64,000 nucleotides of DNA from Streptomyces xanthophaeus (GCF_000725805.1 NZ_KL647137.1:186001-250000), one strand, 5' to 3'; counted from the first letter of the stretch, positions 50,607-59,970 are shown. Notes: generated from the letters alone by a model not told the origin. Numbers and translations are program-made.

Positions 50607-52010
50607 ATGACGGCATCCGCGGGGACCCATCCGGGCCGGGGGCTGTTCTCCCGGCAGGACCGGGCGGTGATCGCCGCCGCTGCCCTCTCCATGCTCCTCG
50701 TCCAGATGGACTGGTTCGCCCTGAACCTGATGCTCCCCGTGATGGCCAGGGACTTCCACACCGCCTCCACCGATCTCCAGTGGCTGGTCAGCGGCTACAT
50801 GCTGGCCCTCGGCTCCCTCATGATCACGGGCGGGCGGGCGGCCGACCTCCTCGGGCGCCGCCGCGTGCTGGTCACCGGCCTCACCGGCTTCGCCGCCGTC
50901 TCCGTCGTGTGCGCGCTCGGCCAGAACACGGCCTGGCTGACCGCCGGACGCGTGGTCCAGGGAGGCTTCGCAGCCCTGGTCCTCCCCGTGGCCGTGGCCG
51001 TGGTCACCGCCTACTTCCGCGACGCGCGGCAGGGCCGCGCCGTGGCCACCGTGCTCGCCTTCAGCGCGATCGGCACCGCCCTGGGCCCCTTCGTCGGCGG
51101 CGCCTTCGCCGAACACGTCAGCTGGCGCGCGGTGTTCCTGCTCAACGTGCCCGTCTGCGCCGTCGCGGCCCTGCTCATGCTGCGCTACGTACCCGAGACC
51201 CGCGACGAGGAGGCCGCCGGGGGACTGGACCTCCCCGGGGTCCTGACGCTGGCCGCCGGGCTCAGCGCGGTGATGATCGGCGTCGACCAGGGCCGGGCCT
51301 GGGGATGGGGCTCCGCGGCCACCCTGACGTGCCTGTTCGGCGGTGCGGCCCTGCTCGCCGTCTTCGTCCGCATCGAGCGGCGGGCCGCCGAGCCCCTGCT
51401 CGACCTGGGGCTGCTGCGCAACCGGCCGTTCGTCGCCGTCACCCTGGCCGGTTCGCTGTCCAACGTCGTCTACTGCCTGGTCGCGGTGCTGTCCGCGCTC
51501 TACCTCCAGCAGGTGCGCGGTCTGTCCCCGTTCGAGGCCGGGCTGGTCTTCCTGTCCCTGTCCGTCGGGGCCGGGGCCGCCAGCTACTGGTCCGGCCATC
51601 TGGCGCAGCGATGGCGCCCCGAGTCGCTGATGGCGGCCGGGATGCTGCTGTGCGGGGCCGGTCTGCTCGCCCTGACCTGGTCCACCCCGCTCGCCCTCTA
51701 CACCGCGGTCTTCGCCGTCGTCGGGACCGGTGTGGGCCTGAGCTGGGCCCTGACGAACGTGGCCACCCAGTCCTACGTCGCCGCGAACCGCCTCGCCGCG
51801 GCGTCAGGCCTGGTCCTGACCTCGCTGGTGCTGCTCGGCGCGGTGGCCGTGGCCGTCGCGGCCGGTGTGCTGGAAGTGATCAGCGGGTCTGCGGCCCGGG
51901 CCGCTTCCGACGGCCCGGCCATCGAGTCGGTGCTGCGCGTGGCGGCACTGCTCTCGATGCTGGGAGCCGCCGCCCTGGCGGGCGTCGTACGGCGCGGGGT
52001 CAGGGCCTGA
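50607..52010 (+). CDS. MFS drug transporter (DHA2-like)
   Basis: A 467-aa protein with about 14 hydrophobic helices. It has the MFS motif A loop (GRAADLLGRRRVLV) and the motif C region (AIGTALGPFVGGAF) of proton-driven drug exporters. ATG 50607 comes 13 codons into the open frame and starts the usual short N-terminal cytoplasmic segment. Its end overlaps the convergent cold-shock gene by 11 bp. Confidence 0.92.
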   Translation: MTASAGTHPGRGLFSRQDRAVIAAAALSMLLVQMDWFALNLMLPVMARDFHTASTDLQWLVSGYMLALGSLMITGGRAADLLGRRRVLVTGLTGFAAVSVVCALGQNTAWLTAGRVVQGGFAALVLPVAVAVVTAYFRDARQGRAVATVLAFSAIGTALGPFVGGAFAEHVSWRAVFLLNVPVCAVAALLMLRYVPETRDEEAAGGLDLPGVLTLAAGLSAVMIGVDQGRAWGWGSAATLTCLFGGAALLAVFVRIERRAAEPLLDLGLLRNRPFVAVTLAGSLSNVVYCLVAVLSALYLQQVRGLSPFEAGLVFLSLSVGAGAASYWSGHLAQRWRPESLMAAGMLLCGAGLLALTWSTPLALYTAVFAVVGTGVGLSWALTNVATQSYVAANRLAAASGLVLTSLVLLGAVAVAVAAGVLEVISGSAARAASDGPAIESVLRVAALLSMLGAAALAGVVRRGVRA

Positions 52011-52206
52011 CGTGGTGGGCCTCCATGCGGCCCGGACCCAGCTCTATGGTGAAGGTGACCTGCTGCCCCTCGGACAGCACGCGCGGGTCGCCCTCGATGT
52101 GCTCCTCCTCGACGAAGACGGGCGTCGTCGAGCCGAGCGGAAGGATGAACCCGTACCCCCGGTCGCGGTTGTACGACTGGACGAACCCCTTGACGCGTGG
52201 CTCCAT
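52000..52206 (-). CDS. Cold-shock-like protein
   Basis: A 68-aa CSD protein. The RNP1-like GYGFI is present (DRGYGFILPLG), while the RNP2 part reads VFVEEEHI rather than VFVHF, so the second nucleic-acid-binding strand is altered. It is longer in loop than CspA-type proteins and may be a divergent member. Overlaps the MFS gene tail-to-tail. Confidence 0.85.
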   Translation of the reverse strand: MEPRVKGFVQSYNRDRGYGFILPLGSTTPVFVEEEHIEGDPRVLSEGQQVTFTIELGPGRMEAHHVRP

Positions 52207-52298
52207 CGCGCACCTCCCGTGACACGACCCTGGCCCACGGCCGCGGGTACCGCCTTCCGGGCGATTCCGATCGGGTGAGACCGGGCCCCTGCCGGCGC

Positions 52299-52817
52299 CT
52301 AAGCCGTCTGGCGCCGCTCCAGCAGGCCCCGGACGTACGCCGCCTGGCCGGCGTGCTGGAGGTCGTCGGCCAGGACGCTGACCAGGCGGACGCCCAGCGT
52401 GACCGGCGGGTCCCAGCGCTCGTCGACCACGCGGTCCAGGTCGGCCGCGGCGAGGGCGCGGACGAAGCGGAGCGTCTGCTCGTGCACGGCGTCGACGTAC
52501 TCCAGCAGCAGCGTGCCGGAGGCGACCCGGACCGTGCCGGCCTGGCGGGCGGTGTGTCCGTAACCGGTGGAACCGGCGGGCAGCGGCAGGTCGAACCGGG
52601 TGGCGAACCCCTGGGCCTCCCAGACCTGTTCGAGCTCCGCCGCGTCCGCCACGTGGTCGTCCTGGACCCTGGTGAGATGCCAGACGAGCCAGGCGACGGA
52701 ATTGGCGTCCGGGTCGACGCGTGCGCCCAGCTGCTCCTCCGAGAGCCCGTCGACGACCTCGTGCACGATCTCCTGGATGCGGCCGAACCCGTCGGCGATG
52801 ACCTCCGTAGCCTTCAT
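52299..52817 (-). CDS. DinB-family (DUF664-like) protein
   Basis: A 172-aa four-helix protein with the DinB histidine pattern: WLVWHLTRVQDDHVAD in the middle and DDLQHAGQAAYVRGLL near the end (metal-binding His). Actinobacterial members include mycothiol-dependent enzymes. The exact reaction is unknown. Confidence 0.85.
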   Translation of the reverse strand: MKATEVIADGFGRIQEIVHEVVDGLSEEQLGARVDPDANSVAWLVWHLTRVQDDHVADAAELEQVWEAQGFATRFDLPLPAGSTGYGHTARQAGTVRVASGTLLLEYVDAVHEQTLRFVRALAAADLDRVVDERWDPPVTLGVRLVSVLADDLQHAGQAAYVRGLLERRQTA

Positions 52818-52900
52818 GCCACCACCATGCAAGGCACAGCGCTCCGCCCGCCACGAACGACACGCGGCGGGCGGAGCGGGATCTGCCGACGGGACGGGCG

Positions 52901-54475
52901 TCAGCCGGTGGCCGCGGCCTTCTCGGTGACGGCCCCGGTCACGGCCTCGGCCACGGGCTTCTCGGTGACCGCCTTGTCGGTGACTGCCGTCCCGGTCGCG
53001 GCCGTCCCGGACGCCGCGGTACGGCCGGTTCCGGCGGTCACCGTCCCGGAGCCGCCCCGCAGGCCCAGCCAGCTGATCACGGCGACCAGGGCGAAGGCGA
53101 CGGCGCCGATCCCGAAGGTGAGGGTGAATCCGGATTCCGCGGGCAGCGGGGGAACCCCCGCAGGCAGGTGCTCGATGGTCTGCGAGGCCAGGATCGTGGT
53201 GACCACGGCACTGCCGATCGCACTGCCCGTGGACCGGGAGATCGAGTTGATGCCGTTGGCGATGCCGCTCTGGTGGTGCGGGACGCTGGCCATGATCACG
53301 GCCGGCATGGCGGCGTAGCCGAAGCTGACGGCCGCGCCGACCACGAGCCCGGCGCCGATCACCGAGGCGCTGTGGGAGTGGTCCAGGGCCAGCCAGCCGA
53401 AGCCGACGGCGCCGAGGACGGCGGCCAGTGCCAGGGCCACCCGCGGTCCGCGGTGGCGTACGAGCTGTCCGCCGATCGGCGAGGCGAGCAGCGAGACGAT
53501 CGCACCGGGCAGCAGGAACTGCACGGAGGCGCGCAGGATGGAGGCGTCGAAGCCGTAGCCGGTGAGGGCCTCGGGCATCTGGACGAGGTACGAGACGCCC
53601 AGGAAGTTGGCGAACATGCCGAACCCGACGAGGATGCCGGCGAGGTTGGCCATGAGCACCGGGCGGTGGACGAACATCCGCATGTCGACGAGCGGCTCGC
53701 GGACCTTGAGCTCGGTCAGCACCCAGACGGCGGTCATGACGGCGGCGCCGGCGAAGCTGCCCAGCGTGCGGCCGGAGGCCCAGCCCCACTCGTGGCCCTG
53801 GGAGATCGGCAGCAGGAGCAGCAGCAGGGCGATGCCGAGGGTCAGGGCGCCGAGGAAGTCGGTGCGCCCGCCGGTCTTGTGCCGGGTCGCGGGTACCAGG
53901 AACACGACCGCCAGCAGGGCGATCACGGCGAAGCCGGTGGCCATCCAGAAGGCGTTGCGGTAGTCCGCGTCGGCCCCGGAGGTGAGCAGGCCGGTGGCGA
54001 CGAGCGCGAGACCGCTGCCGAACGCGAGGGTGCCGCTGACCAGCGCCATGGCGCCGGGAAGCTTCTGCGGGCGGACCTCCTCGCGCAGGACCGACAGGGC
54101 CAGCGGGAAGATCGCGGTGGCGGCGCCCTGGAGCACGCGTCCCAGGATCAGCAGCGGCAGCGAGGTGGCCAGCGCGGCGACGACGGAGCCCGCGACCATC
54201 ACGCCGAGGACGGCCACCAGGGTCGGCTTCTTGCCGTGCTGGTCGCCGAAGCGGCCCAGCAGCGGGGTGAAGACGGCCGCCGACAGCAGCGTTGCGGTGG
54301 TCACCCAGCTCACATTGGCCGTGGAGGTGCCCAGGTCCGTACGGATCAGGCCCAGGATCGGGACCGGCAGGGTCTGCATCATCGACACGACCATGGCGGC
54401 GAGGCTCAGGGCGAAGACGATGACCGTCTCGTTCCTTTGCCCGGGGTCCGGGGAGGCGGGGGAGGGGGTGCTCAT
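52901..54475 (-). CDS. MFS transporter (14-helix drug/H+ antiporter type)
   Basis: A 524-aa exporter with motif A (GRFGDQHGKKPTLV) and about 14 helices. The last 45 residues are a Thr/Ala/Val-rich repetitive tail (VTDKAVTEKPVAEAVTGAVTEK-like) with no membrane character. It is divergent from a MarR gene and probably under its control. A 10-codon ORF sits just upstream in the leader. Confidence 0.92.
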   Translation of the reverse strand: MSTPSPASPDPGQRNETVIVFALSLAAMVVSMMQTLPVPILGLIRTDLGTSTANVSWVTTATLLSAAVFTPLLGRFGDQHGKKPTLVAVLGVMVAGSVVAALATSLPLLILGRVLQGAATAIFPLALSVLREEVRPQKLPGAMALVSGTLAFGSGLALVATGLLTSGADADYRNAFWMATGFAVIALLAVVFLVPATRHKTGGRTDFLGALTLGIALLLLLLPISQGHEWGWASGRTLGSFAGAAVMTAVWVLTELKVREPLVDMRMFVHRPVLMANLAGILVGFGMFANFLGVSYLVQMPEALTGYGFDASILRASVQFLLPGAIVSLLASPIGGQLVRHRGPRVALALAAVLGAVGFGWLALDHSHSASVIGAGLVVGAAVSFGYAAMPAVIMASVPHHQSGIANGINSISRSTGSAIGSAVVTTILASQTIEHLPAGVPPLPAESGFTLTFGIGAVAFALVAVISWLGLRGGSGTVTAGTGRTAASGTAATGTAVTDKAVTEKPVAEAVTGAVTEKAAATG

Positions 54476-54513
54476 GGCTGGCTGGACCTTCTTCGGGCTT
54501 CGGACTTCGGGCT

Positions 54514-54546
54514 TCAGAGCTTCAGGACGCAGATGTTTGACTTCAT
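54514..54546 (-). CDS. Leader peptide ORF (10 aa) upstream of the MFS gene
   Basis: ATG at 54546 has GGAG seven bases upstream and encodes MKSNICVLKL followed by TGA. It ends 38 bp before the MFS start, and the gap is made of short GAAGC-type repeats. This looks like a translated leader that could attenuate or couple to the exporter. Short ORFs occur by chance, so this is a candidate only. Confidence 0.45.
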   Translation of the reverse strand: MKSNICVLKL

Positions 54547-54558
54547 CAAGTAACTCCG

Positions 54559-54628
54559 TCGACGGTAGACGTCGATAGTTAAGGTGGTCAAGTAAACAAT
54601 TGATAATGTCAATGATCCTGAGTACGCT
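54559..54628. promoter_or_regulatory. Divergent marR-MFS promoters with overlapping palindromes
   Basis: Plus strand (marR): TTGATA at 54600-54605, a 17-bp spacer and TACGCT at 54623-54628, six bases before the ATG, so marR is probably leaderless. The palindrome ATTGATAATGTCAAT (54599-54613) covers its -35. Minus strand (MFS): TTGACC (54586-54591), 18 bp, TACCGT (54562-54567), overlapped by TCGACG-gtaga-CGTCGA (54559-54575). Both palindromes are plausible MarR operators. Confidence 0.65.
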
Positions 54629-54634
54629 CCAGGT

Positions 54635-55075
54635 ATGAGCGACACCGCCCCGCGCACCCCCACCAAGCTCGAACTGCTGGAGCTGCTCGCCGCCATCGGC
54701 ACCGCCCAGTGGCGAGATTTCGCGGCCGCCGCGGCCCACCACGGACTCACCTCCACCCAGGCCCGGGTCCTGGCACAGCTCAACGGTCCCCTGCCGATGC
54801 GCGGCCTCGCCGCCCTGCTGGTGTGCGACGCGTCGAACGTGACCGGGATCGTCGACCGCCTGGAGGCCCGCGAGCTGGTCCGCCGCGAGCCGGACCCCGC
54901 CGACCGCCGGGTCAAGAACGTGGTGGCGACGGACGCGGGCCGCGAGGTCATCCGCCGGGTACGGGCGGAGATGCAGGCGACGCACGGCGCGCTCGACACC
55001 CTCGACGCGGCCGAGAGCGCAACGCTCTACGGCCTGCTGGAACGCCTGCGCCCCACGATGGAGAAGGACGCCTGA
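54635..55075 (+). CDS. MarR-family repressor
   Basis: A 146-aa winged-helix protein (LTSTQARVLAQLNG; MRGLAALLVCDASNVTGIVD; RREPDPADRRVKNVVATDAG). It is divergent from the MFS exporter and should repress it until a toxic ligand binds. The start is probably leaderless. HutD follows after 5 bp. Confidence 0.93.
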   Translation: MSDTAPRTPTKLELLELLAAIGTAQWRDFAAAAAHHGLTSTQARVLAQLNGPLPMRGLAALLVCDASNVTGIVDRLEARELVRREPDPADRRVKNVVATDAGREVIRRVRAEMQATHGALDTLDAAESATLYGLLERLRPTMEKDA

Positions 55076-55080
55076 CCGCC

Positions 55081-55677
55081 GTGACCGCCACGCATGCCGC
55101 GCCGGGCGACGGCGCACCGCGGGTGCTGCGGGCGGCCGACCGCCGCGGCAGCGCATGGAAGAACGGCGGCGGGGTCACCCGGGAGATCGCGGCCTGGCCC
55201 GAGGGGGCCGGTACGGACGGGTTCGCCTGGCGGGTGAGCCTGGCCGACGTGGCCGTCGACGGGCCCTTCTCGGGCTTCCCCGGGGTCGACCGCACGCTGA
55301 CCCTGGTCGAGGGGGCGGGCATGGACCTGACGGTGGCCGCCGAGCCCCGCCGGGTGGACGAACGCTTCGTGCCGCAGGACTTCCCCGGGGACGCGCCGAC
55401 CGGCTGCCGGCTCCTCGGCGGCCCCGTCCGGAACTTCAACGTGATGTACCGAAGGAGTGGCGTCCGGGCGCAGACCGCCGTCGTGCGCGGCCGTCTCGCG
55501 CTGGCCGCCGCTCCGGGTGAGACCCTGCTGGTGGTCGCCCTGTCCGGCCGGGCCGCCGTCGAGGTCTCCCCGGGCCCGGCCGTCGAGCTGGGCCCGTACG
55601 ACGCGCTGCTGGCGACCGGCCCGTTCGGCGGCCTCGCCCGCACCTCGGGCCACCTCGCGGTGGTGCGGTTCGCCTAG
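55081..55677 (+). CDS. HutD-family protein
   Basis: A 198-aa cupin-like protein with the HutD start (WKNGGGVTREIAAWPEGAGT) and FAWRVSLADVAVDGPFSGFP. HutD homologues regulate histidine use in pseudomonads; the role in Streptomyces is unknown. It is cotranscribed with marR (5-bp gap), and GTG 55081 is used. No hut genes are nearby. Confidence 0.9.
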   Translation: MTATHAAPGDGAPRVLRAADRRGSAWKNGGGVTREIAAWPEGAGTDGFAWRVSLADVAVDGPFSGFPGVDRTLTLVEGAGMDLTVAAEPRRVDERFVPQDFPGDAPTGCRLLGGPVRNFNVMYRRSGVRAQTAVVRGRLALAAAPGETLLVVALSGRAAVEVSPGPAVELGPYDALLATGPFGGLARTSGHLAVVRFA

Positions 55678-55707
55678 GCCGGGCGGACGCTCAGCGGACG
55701 CCCGGCT

Positions 55708-57567
55708 TCACCCCCGGCCGGGGCGGACGCCCAGCTTCACCCACTTCGCCGTGCTGGGGACCCCCTTCGCGTCGAGCAGGAACAGCATGTAGTACCCGGG
55801 CGGGGCATCGGCCGCACCGGGCGGCGTCCGCAGCCCGACGGACCGGCCGCTGGTCCCGGTCAGGCGGAGCTCCAGATGGCGCTGGCTGGTGTTCACGGAG
55901 TGCGTGACGGTGGTCGGCGCCAGCAGGACGGCCCGCGCGACGGCCTGCGGGGTCGAGGAGTCGACCCGGAACGCCGTGTCGTAGGCGAGTTCCCCCGCGG
56001 GTGCCCGGTCGAGGGCGGGCCTGCTGCCCCTGTGCAGGTAGGCGGGCTCGTACAGCTCGATGCTGCCGTCCATGCCGTCCCGGATGTCGGGGTCGTTCGC
56101 GATCTGCTGGAGTTCGTCCCCGGTCACCATCAGCCGGCCGTCCGGCATGACCAGGGCGTTGGAGTGGTAGCCGCGGGGCAGTCGCTGGGCCGGGCCGAGC
56201 CGCCAGCGGCCGTCCGCGCCGCGGAGCTCGATCTGCCGGTACTTGGGGTCGGCCTTCGGATTGAACGGCCCGCTCCCGTAGTCCCGGGTGTCGAGGGCGC
56301 CGTTCACGGTCAGGAGCGTGCCGTCCGGCAGGATCAGGGTGTCGTCCTGGGTGCGGCCGAAGGCCCGCGGCTCCTCCGTGGTCCAGCGGTTCCCGGACAG
56401 CCGGTACGTGTGCGGGTCGCGCGGGTCCCCGCCGAGCACCAGCACGGAGTCCGGGCCGCGGAAACCGGCGGGGAGCGGCACCGCCGAGCCGTAGCCGCGG
56501 AAGTCGGCCGGGCGCCGGGGCAGGTCGGTGCGCACGTCCTTGACCGGATCGAACGCCCACTGCTGGTCCGCGTCGCGGCCGAGGCCGTAGACCAGGCCGT
56601 TGCGCATCGAGAAGAGGTGCGGGTAGTCGTTGCGGAACGGGGCCTGCGACCGCAGTTGCTGCGAGGGGAGGTCCAGGGGGATGTCGAACGGGCGCCAGGG
56701 CACGGGGTGGCCGAGGGCCGGGAAGCGTTCCACCACCGGGGTGGGCGTGCCCGTGCCGCGCTCGGACTGGCCGGACATGATGATCTGCCGGCCGTCCGCG
56801 GCGGTCACGGACGAGGGGTACCAGCGACCCACCGCCATGTCGCGGTTGCGGTACCAGGTCTCCGTCCACGGGTCGAACACGAAGGACAGCTTGGCGCCGC
56901 TGCCGCCCTTCCCGCCGACGTTGCCCCCGAAGACCGCGACCATCCCGTTGGGCAGGAAGGAGTGTCCGGCGCAGAAGAACGGCGCCGGACGCGGGGCGTG
57001 GGTGCCGTCGGGCATCAGGACGACCGGGGGAGGGACCTTCTTGAAGGCCCGGGCCCCGGTACCGCGCGCCGGGTCCCAGAGGTAGGCGCGGCCCGCGTTG
57101 GTGCGCCCGACGGTATTGGTGGGGCCGGTCTCCTTGGTGGGGTCGGCCTCCACCCGTTCGAAGGAGAAGAGCAGCACCTTGCCCGTCGGCAGCTGGGCGA
57201 CGTGCACCCCGAAGTCGGGGGACGGGAAGAAGTCCGTGAAGCGGCCGGACGCCGCGGCGGAGAAGCGGGAGTTGACCTTCCGCTGGGACTCCCCGAGCGC
57301 GGTCAGGCTCGCGGTCCTGCTCCCCTGCGGGTAGCCCTCGGTGTCCCGGGCGGCCCGCCGGAGCCGGGCGTGGGCCCGCGCGTGCTCCTCGCCCAGCACG
57401 GCTGCCTCGTCACCCGCCGCCGAAGCCCCGTCGGACCGGGGGCCGGCGGCGAGGGGAGCGGTGGAGCGGGGAGCGGCGGGGGCGGGCGGAGCCCATGCCG
57501 TGGTCACGGCCAGGGCGGAGATGATCACGGACGCCGACAGGACGGCGGACCGGTGCGCGCGGGACAT
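55708..57567 (-). CDS. Secreted copper radical oxidase (galactose oxidase-like)
   Basis: A 619-aa exported kelch-propeller protein with a signal peptide (residues 1-31). Candidate copper/radical residues are the Cys in FFCAGHSFLPNG, the Tyr in VGRWYPSSV, the Tyr-His in RGYHSNALVMPDG and the His in TVTHSVNTSQRH, followed by a DUF1929 Ig-like C-terminal domain. It resembles GlxA-type oxidases that act in glycan deposition at hyphal tips, but the true GlxA locus has cslA beside it and here no cellulose synthase is visible. Confidence 0.88.
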   Translation of the reverse strand: MSRAHRSAVLSASVIISALAVTTAWAPPAPAAPRSTAPLAAGPRSDGASAAGDEAAVLGEEHARAHARLRRAARDTEGYPQGSRTASLTALGESQRKVNSRFSAAASGRFTDFFPSPDFGVHVAQLPTGKVLLFSFERVEADPTKETGPTNTVGRTNAGRAYLWDPARGTGARAFKKVPPPVVLMPDGTHAPRPAPFFCAGHSFLPNGMVAVFGGNVGGKGGSGAKLSFVFDPWTETWYRNRDMAVGRWYPSSVTAADGRQIIMSGQSERGTGTPTPVVERFPALGHPVPWRPFDIPLDLPSQQLRSQAPFRNDYPHLFSMRNGLVYGLGRDADQQWAFDPVKDVRTDLPRRPADFRGYGSAVPLPAGFRGPDSVLVLGGDPRDPHTYRLSGNRWTTEEPRAFGRTQDDTLILPDGTLLTVNGALDTRDYGSGPFNPKADPKYRQIELRGADGRWRLGPAQRLPRGYHSNALVMPDGRLMVTGDELQQIANDPDIRDGMDGSIELYEPAYLHRGSRPALDRAPAGELAYDTAFRVDSSTPQAVARAVLLAPTTVTHSVNTSQRHLELRLTGTSGRSVGLRTPPGAADAPPGYYMLFLLDAKGVPSTAKWVKLGVRPGRG

Positions 57568-57652
57568 GGCACTCCTCAGGTTCGGACCCCGCCGATACTA
57601 GGAGAAACCGGACGTCGTGCCGGTGTGGCTCGACCGGTCCCGGCACCCGGCG

Positions 57653-58699
57653 TCAGGCCGACCCGCGGCGCACCAGGGAGGTGGCGGTGACCACCGAGCC
57701 GGGCACCGTACGGTCCCCGTCCCGGGCCGCGTCCAGCGTGCCCAGGAGCAGCCGGACCATCAGACGCCCCATGCCCTCGATGTCCTGACGGACCGTCGTC
57801 AGCGGCGGCTCGGCCCGCTCGGCCACCTGCTCGGCGTCGTCGAAGCCGATCAGCGCCACGTCCCCGGGCACGGTCCGGCCGCGCTCCCGCAGGACCCGCA
57901 GCGCACCCGTGGCCATCAGGTCGTTCGCCGCGAACACCGCGTCGATCCGCTCTCCGCGGTCCAGCAGTTCGGCCATCGCGCGGGCCCCGCCCGCTTCGGT
58001 GAAGTCCCCCTCGGCGACCAGTGAGGGTGCGGTGGCGGGCAGTACGTCCTCGTAGCCGCTCAGCCGGTCCGCCGCCGAGGTCTGGTCGAGCGGCCCGGCG
58101 ATGTGCGCGATCCGCTGCCGGCCCTGCTCCAGCAGGTACCGTACGGCCTCGCGCGCGCCCCCGCGGTTGTCGGCGTCCACGTACGCCACCTGGCCGTGGT
58201 CCCCGGGTCCGGCGGTCCAGCCGGGTCGGCCGCCGTACACCGTGGGCATGCCGATGCGACGGGTGATCGCGGGCAGCGGGTCGTCGGTGTGCAGGGAGAA
58301 GGCCAGTGCCCCGTCCACGTGACCGCCGGCCAGGTAGCGCTCGATCCGGTCGTAGTCGCCGCGGTCCTCCACCAGCAGCAGCACCAACTGGGCGTCGTGC
58401 GCCGTCAGTTCCTTGCTGATGCCGCGCACCTGACGGGAGAAGAAGGGATCGGAGAAGATCCGGATCTCCGGCTCCGCGATGATCACGGCGACGGCCCCGG
58501 TGCGCCGGGTGACCAGGGTGCGGGCGGCGGGGTTGGGCACGTACCCCAGGTCCCGCACGGCTTCGCGCACCCGCTCCACCAGGTGCGAGCGGACCCCGTC
58601 GCCGCCGTTGACCACGCGCGACGCGGTGGCCCGGGACACCCCGGCGTGCGCCGCCACCGCCTCCAGGGTGGGGCGGCCCCCAGGGCGCTGTCCGGACAC
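57653..58699 (-). CDS. LacI-family transcriptional repressor
   Basis: A 348-aa regulator: LacI helix-turn-helix (TLEAVAAHAGVSRATASRVV) at the start and a periplasmic-binding-like sugar domain (AVIIAEPE... to GFDDAEQVAERAEPPLTTVR). GTG start. Upstream on the same strand there is only the CBM6 remnant, so its original target, perhaps the lost glycosidase, may be gone. Confidence 0.93.
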   Translation of the reverse strand: MSGQRPGGRPTLEAVAAHAGVSRATASRVVNGGDGVRSHLVERVREAVRDLGYVPNPAARTLVTRRTGAVAVIIAEPEIRIFSDPFFSRQVRGISKELTAHDAQLVLLLVEDRGDYDRIERYLAGGHVDGALAFSLHTDDPLPAITRRIGMPTVYGGRPGWTAGPGDHGQVAYVDADNRGGAREAVRYLLEQGRQRIAHIAGPLDQTSAADRLSGYEDVLPATAPSLVAEGDFTEAGGARAMAELLDRGERIDAVFAANDLMATGALRVLRERGRTVPGDVALIGFDDAEQVAERAEPPLTTVRQDIEGMGRLMVRLLLGTLDAARDGDRTVPGSVVTATSLVRRGSA

Positions 58700-58855
58700 G
58701 TGTGCTCCTCACGCGGGTCCGCGGGCGGGGCCTCGCAGGACAGCAGCGTATCCGCTGCGGCCGGGAACGCGGAGGGAGTTCCCGGCCGCAACGGCGTCCG
58801 GTTCCGGCGGTCCGCCCGGGGGAGCCGGCCGGCGGGCGGCGCAGGACAGTGCCGG

Positions 58856-59419
58856 TCAGTGGCCGAAGTCGAACCAGTTGAGGCTGACGAAGTCGGCGCT
58901 CTGGCCGCTGGTGAAGGTCAGGTGGACGTCGTGCCGGCCCGTGGCCCCCGTGATGTTCGCGGGCACCGTGCGCCAGTTCTGCCGGCCCCCGGTGTTCGCT
59001 ACGGAGAAGCTGCCGACCGGCGGGCCGGTCCGGCTGTCGAGGCGGACCTCGACGAGTCCGCCGACCCCGCCCGCGGCCCCGCTCGCCACGCGTCCGCGGA
59101 ACTGCCGGGCGGCCGTGCCGGCGCCGAAGTCCACGTCCCGGTACAGGGCCCAGTCGCCGTCCCCGAGGGAGGTCAGGTGCCGCCCGCCGCCGGCGTCCGT
59201 GGTGTTCTCCTGGACGGTCCCGGCCTGGTCGTCGTGGGACTCGGCCTGCACGGCGGCGTACGCGTCGCGGCTGCCGGTGGGCGGCGGGGTGGTCGGCGCG
59301 GTCGTCGGGGGCGTGGTCGGGGGTGTGGTGGGCGGGGCCTCCGGGCGGGCGACGCCTGCGCGGACGTGGGGTCTCCGGACGGGCGGGGGGCCTCCGGGCG
59401 GGGCGCACCCACGGCGCCC
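58856..59419 (-). pseudogene. CBM6 C-terminal remnant of a secreted carbohydrate-active enzyme
   Basis: The open frame from 59419 down to 58856 lacks a start codon before a GTG at 59251. Reading towards the C-terminus, it encodes a Thr/Pro linker (TTPPTTPPTTAPTTPPPTG) followed by a complete CBM6-like module of about 130 residues (YAAVQAESHDDQAG to SADFVSLNWFDFGH). The catalytic domain and signal peptide are missing. Upstream is a G/C-rich stretch with a duplicated GGGGCCTCCGGGCGGG, so the 5' part seems to have been deleted or scrambled. Confidence 0.7.
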
Positions 59420-59446
59420 TCACCCGTCCGGCCCAACCCGCCTTCC

Positions 59447-59680
59447 TCATACGGGCGGGCCCAGGACCTCCCGCGCTCCGGGCAGGTCGTGCACGGAGAC
59501 CGCCGTGCCCGTCAGGGGCAGCAGCCCCTCCAGCGGGCACATCAGCGCGGGCACCTCGTGGTCGACCTCCCACTGCCCGGCCGCGTTCCCACCCGCGTGG
59601 TCGGTGGTGCGGACGGCGTACAGGTGTCCCGAACAGCCCCGGCAGATCAGGGGCCAGTGGCCGGTCACAGCAGCTCCCAT
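59447..59680 (-). CDS. Small hypothetical protein with CRGC motif
   Basis: A 77-aa ORF; the core sequence from residue 5 is VTGHWPLICRGCSGHLYAVR, with cysteines CRGC and a later C. ATG 59680 and GTG 59668 are both possible. It could be a small zinc-binding protein; I do not recognise a family. It lies between the CBM6 remnant and the carboxylase epsilon-like ORF. Confidence 0.5.
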   Translation of the reverse strand: MGAAVTGHWPLICRGCSGHLYAVRTTDHAGGNAAGQWEVDHEVPALMCPLEGLLPLTGTAVSVHDLPGAREVLGPPV

Positions 59681-59970
59681 GGCAGTGCGGCAGCCGCGGA
59701 CGGGCGGCAGGACGAACTCCGCCCGGGGCGGCGGACGGAGGGGCTGCGGCGGGCCGTCCCCGGCGTGCCGCCGTGGCCGCGCGCTTGTAGCGTCGGACGC
59801 GTCAGGACTCCTGGTGAGCCGACAGGAATCCGCCGGCCGGTCCGCTCGCGCGGGTCACGTCGCGCCAGTGCGCCGAGCCGGCCGCGTGCCGCCCGCATCA
59901 GCGCCGAGCCGGTCCGCCCCTCGCGCCGCGACCGTGCGCACGCGCAGCCCCCGTACGAGAGGCCGTGCCG

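Noticed and set aside
55708..57567. Calling the copper radical oxidase GlxA
   Set aside because: GlxA is normally beside cslA, which is absent here; a general galactose-oxidase-like call is safer.
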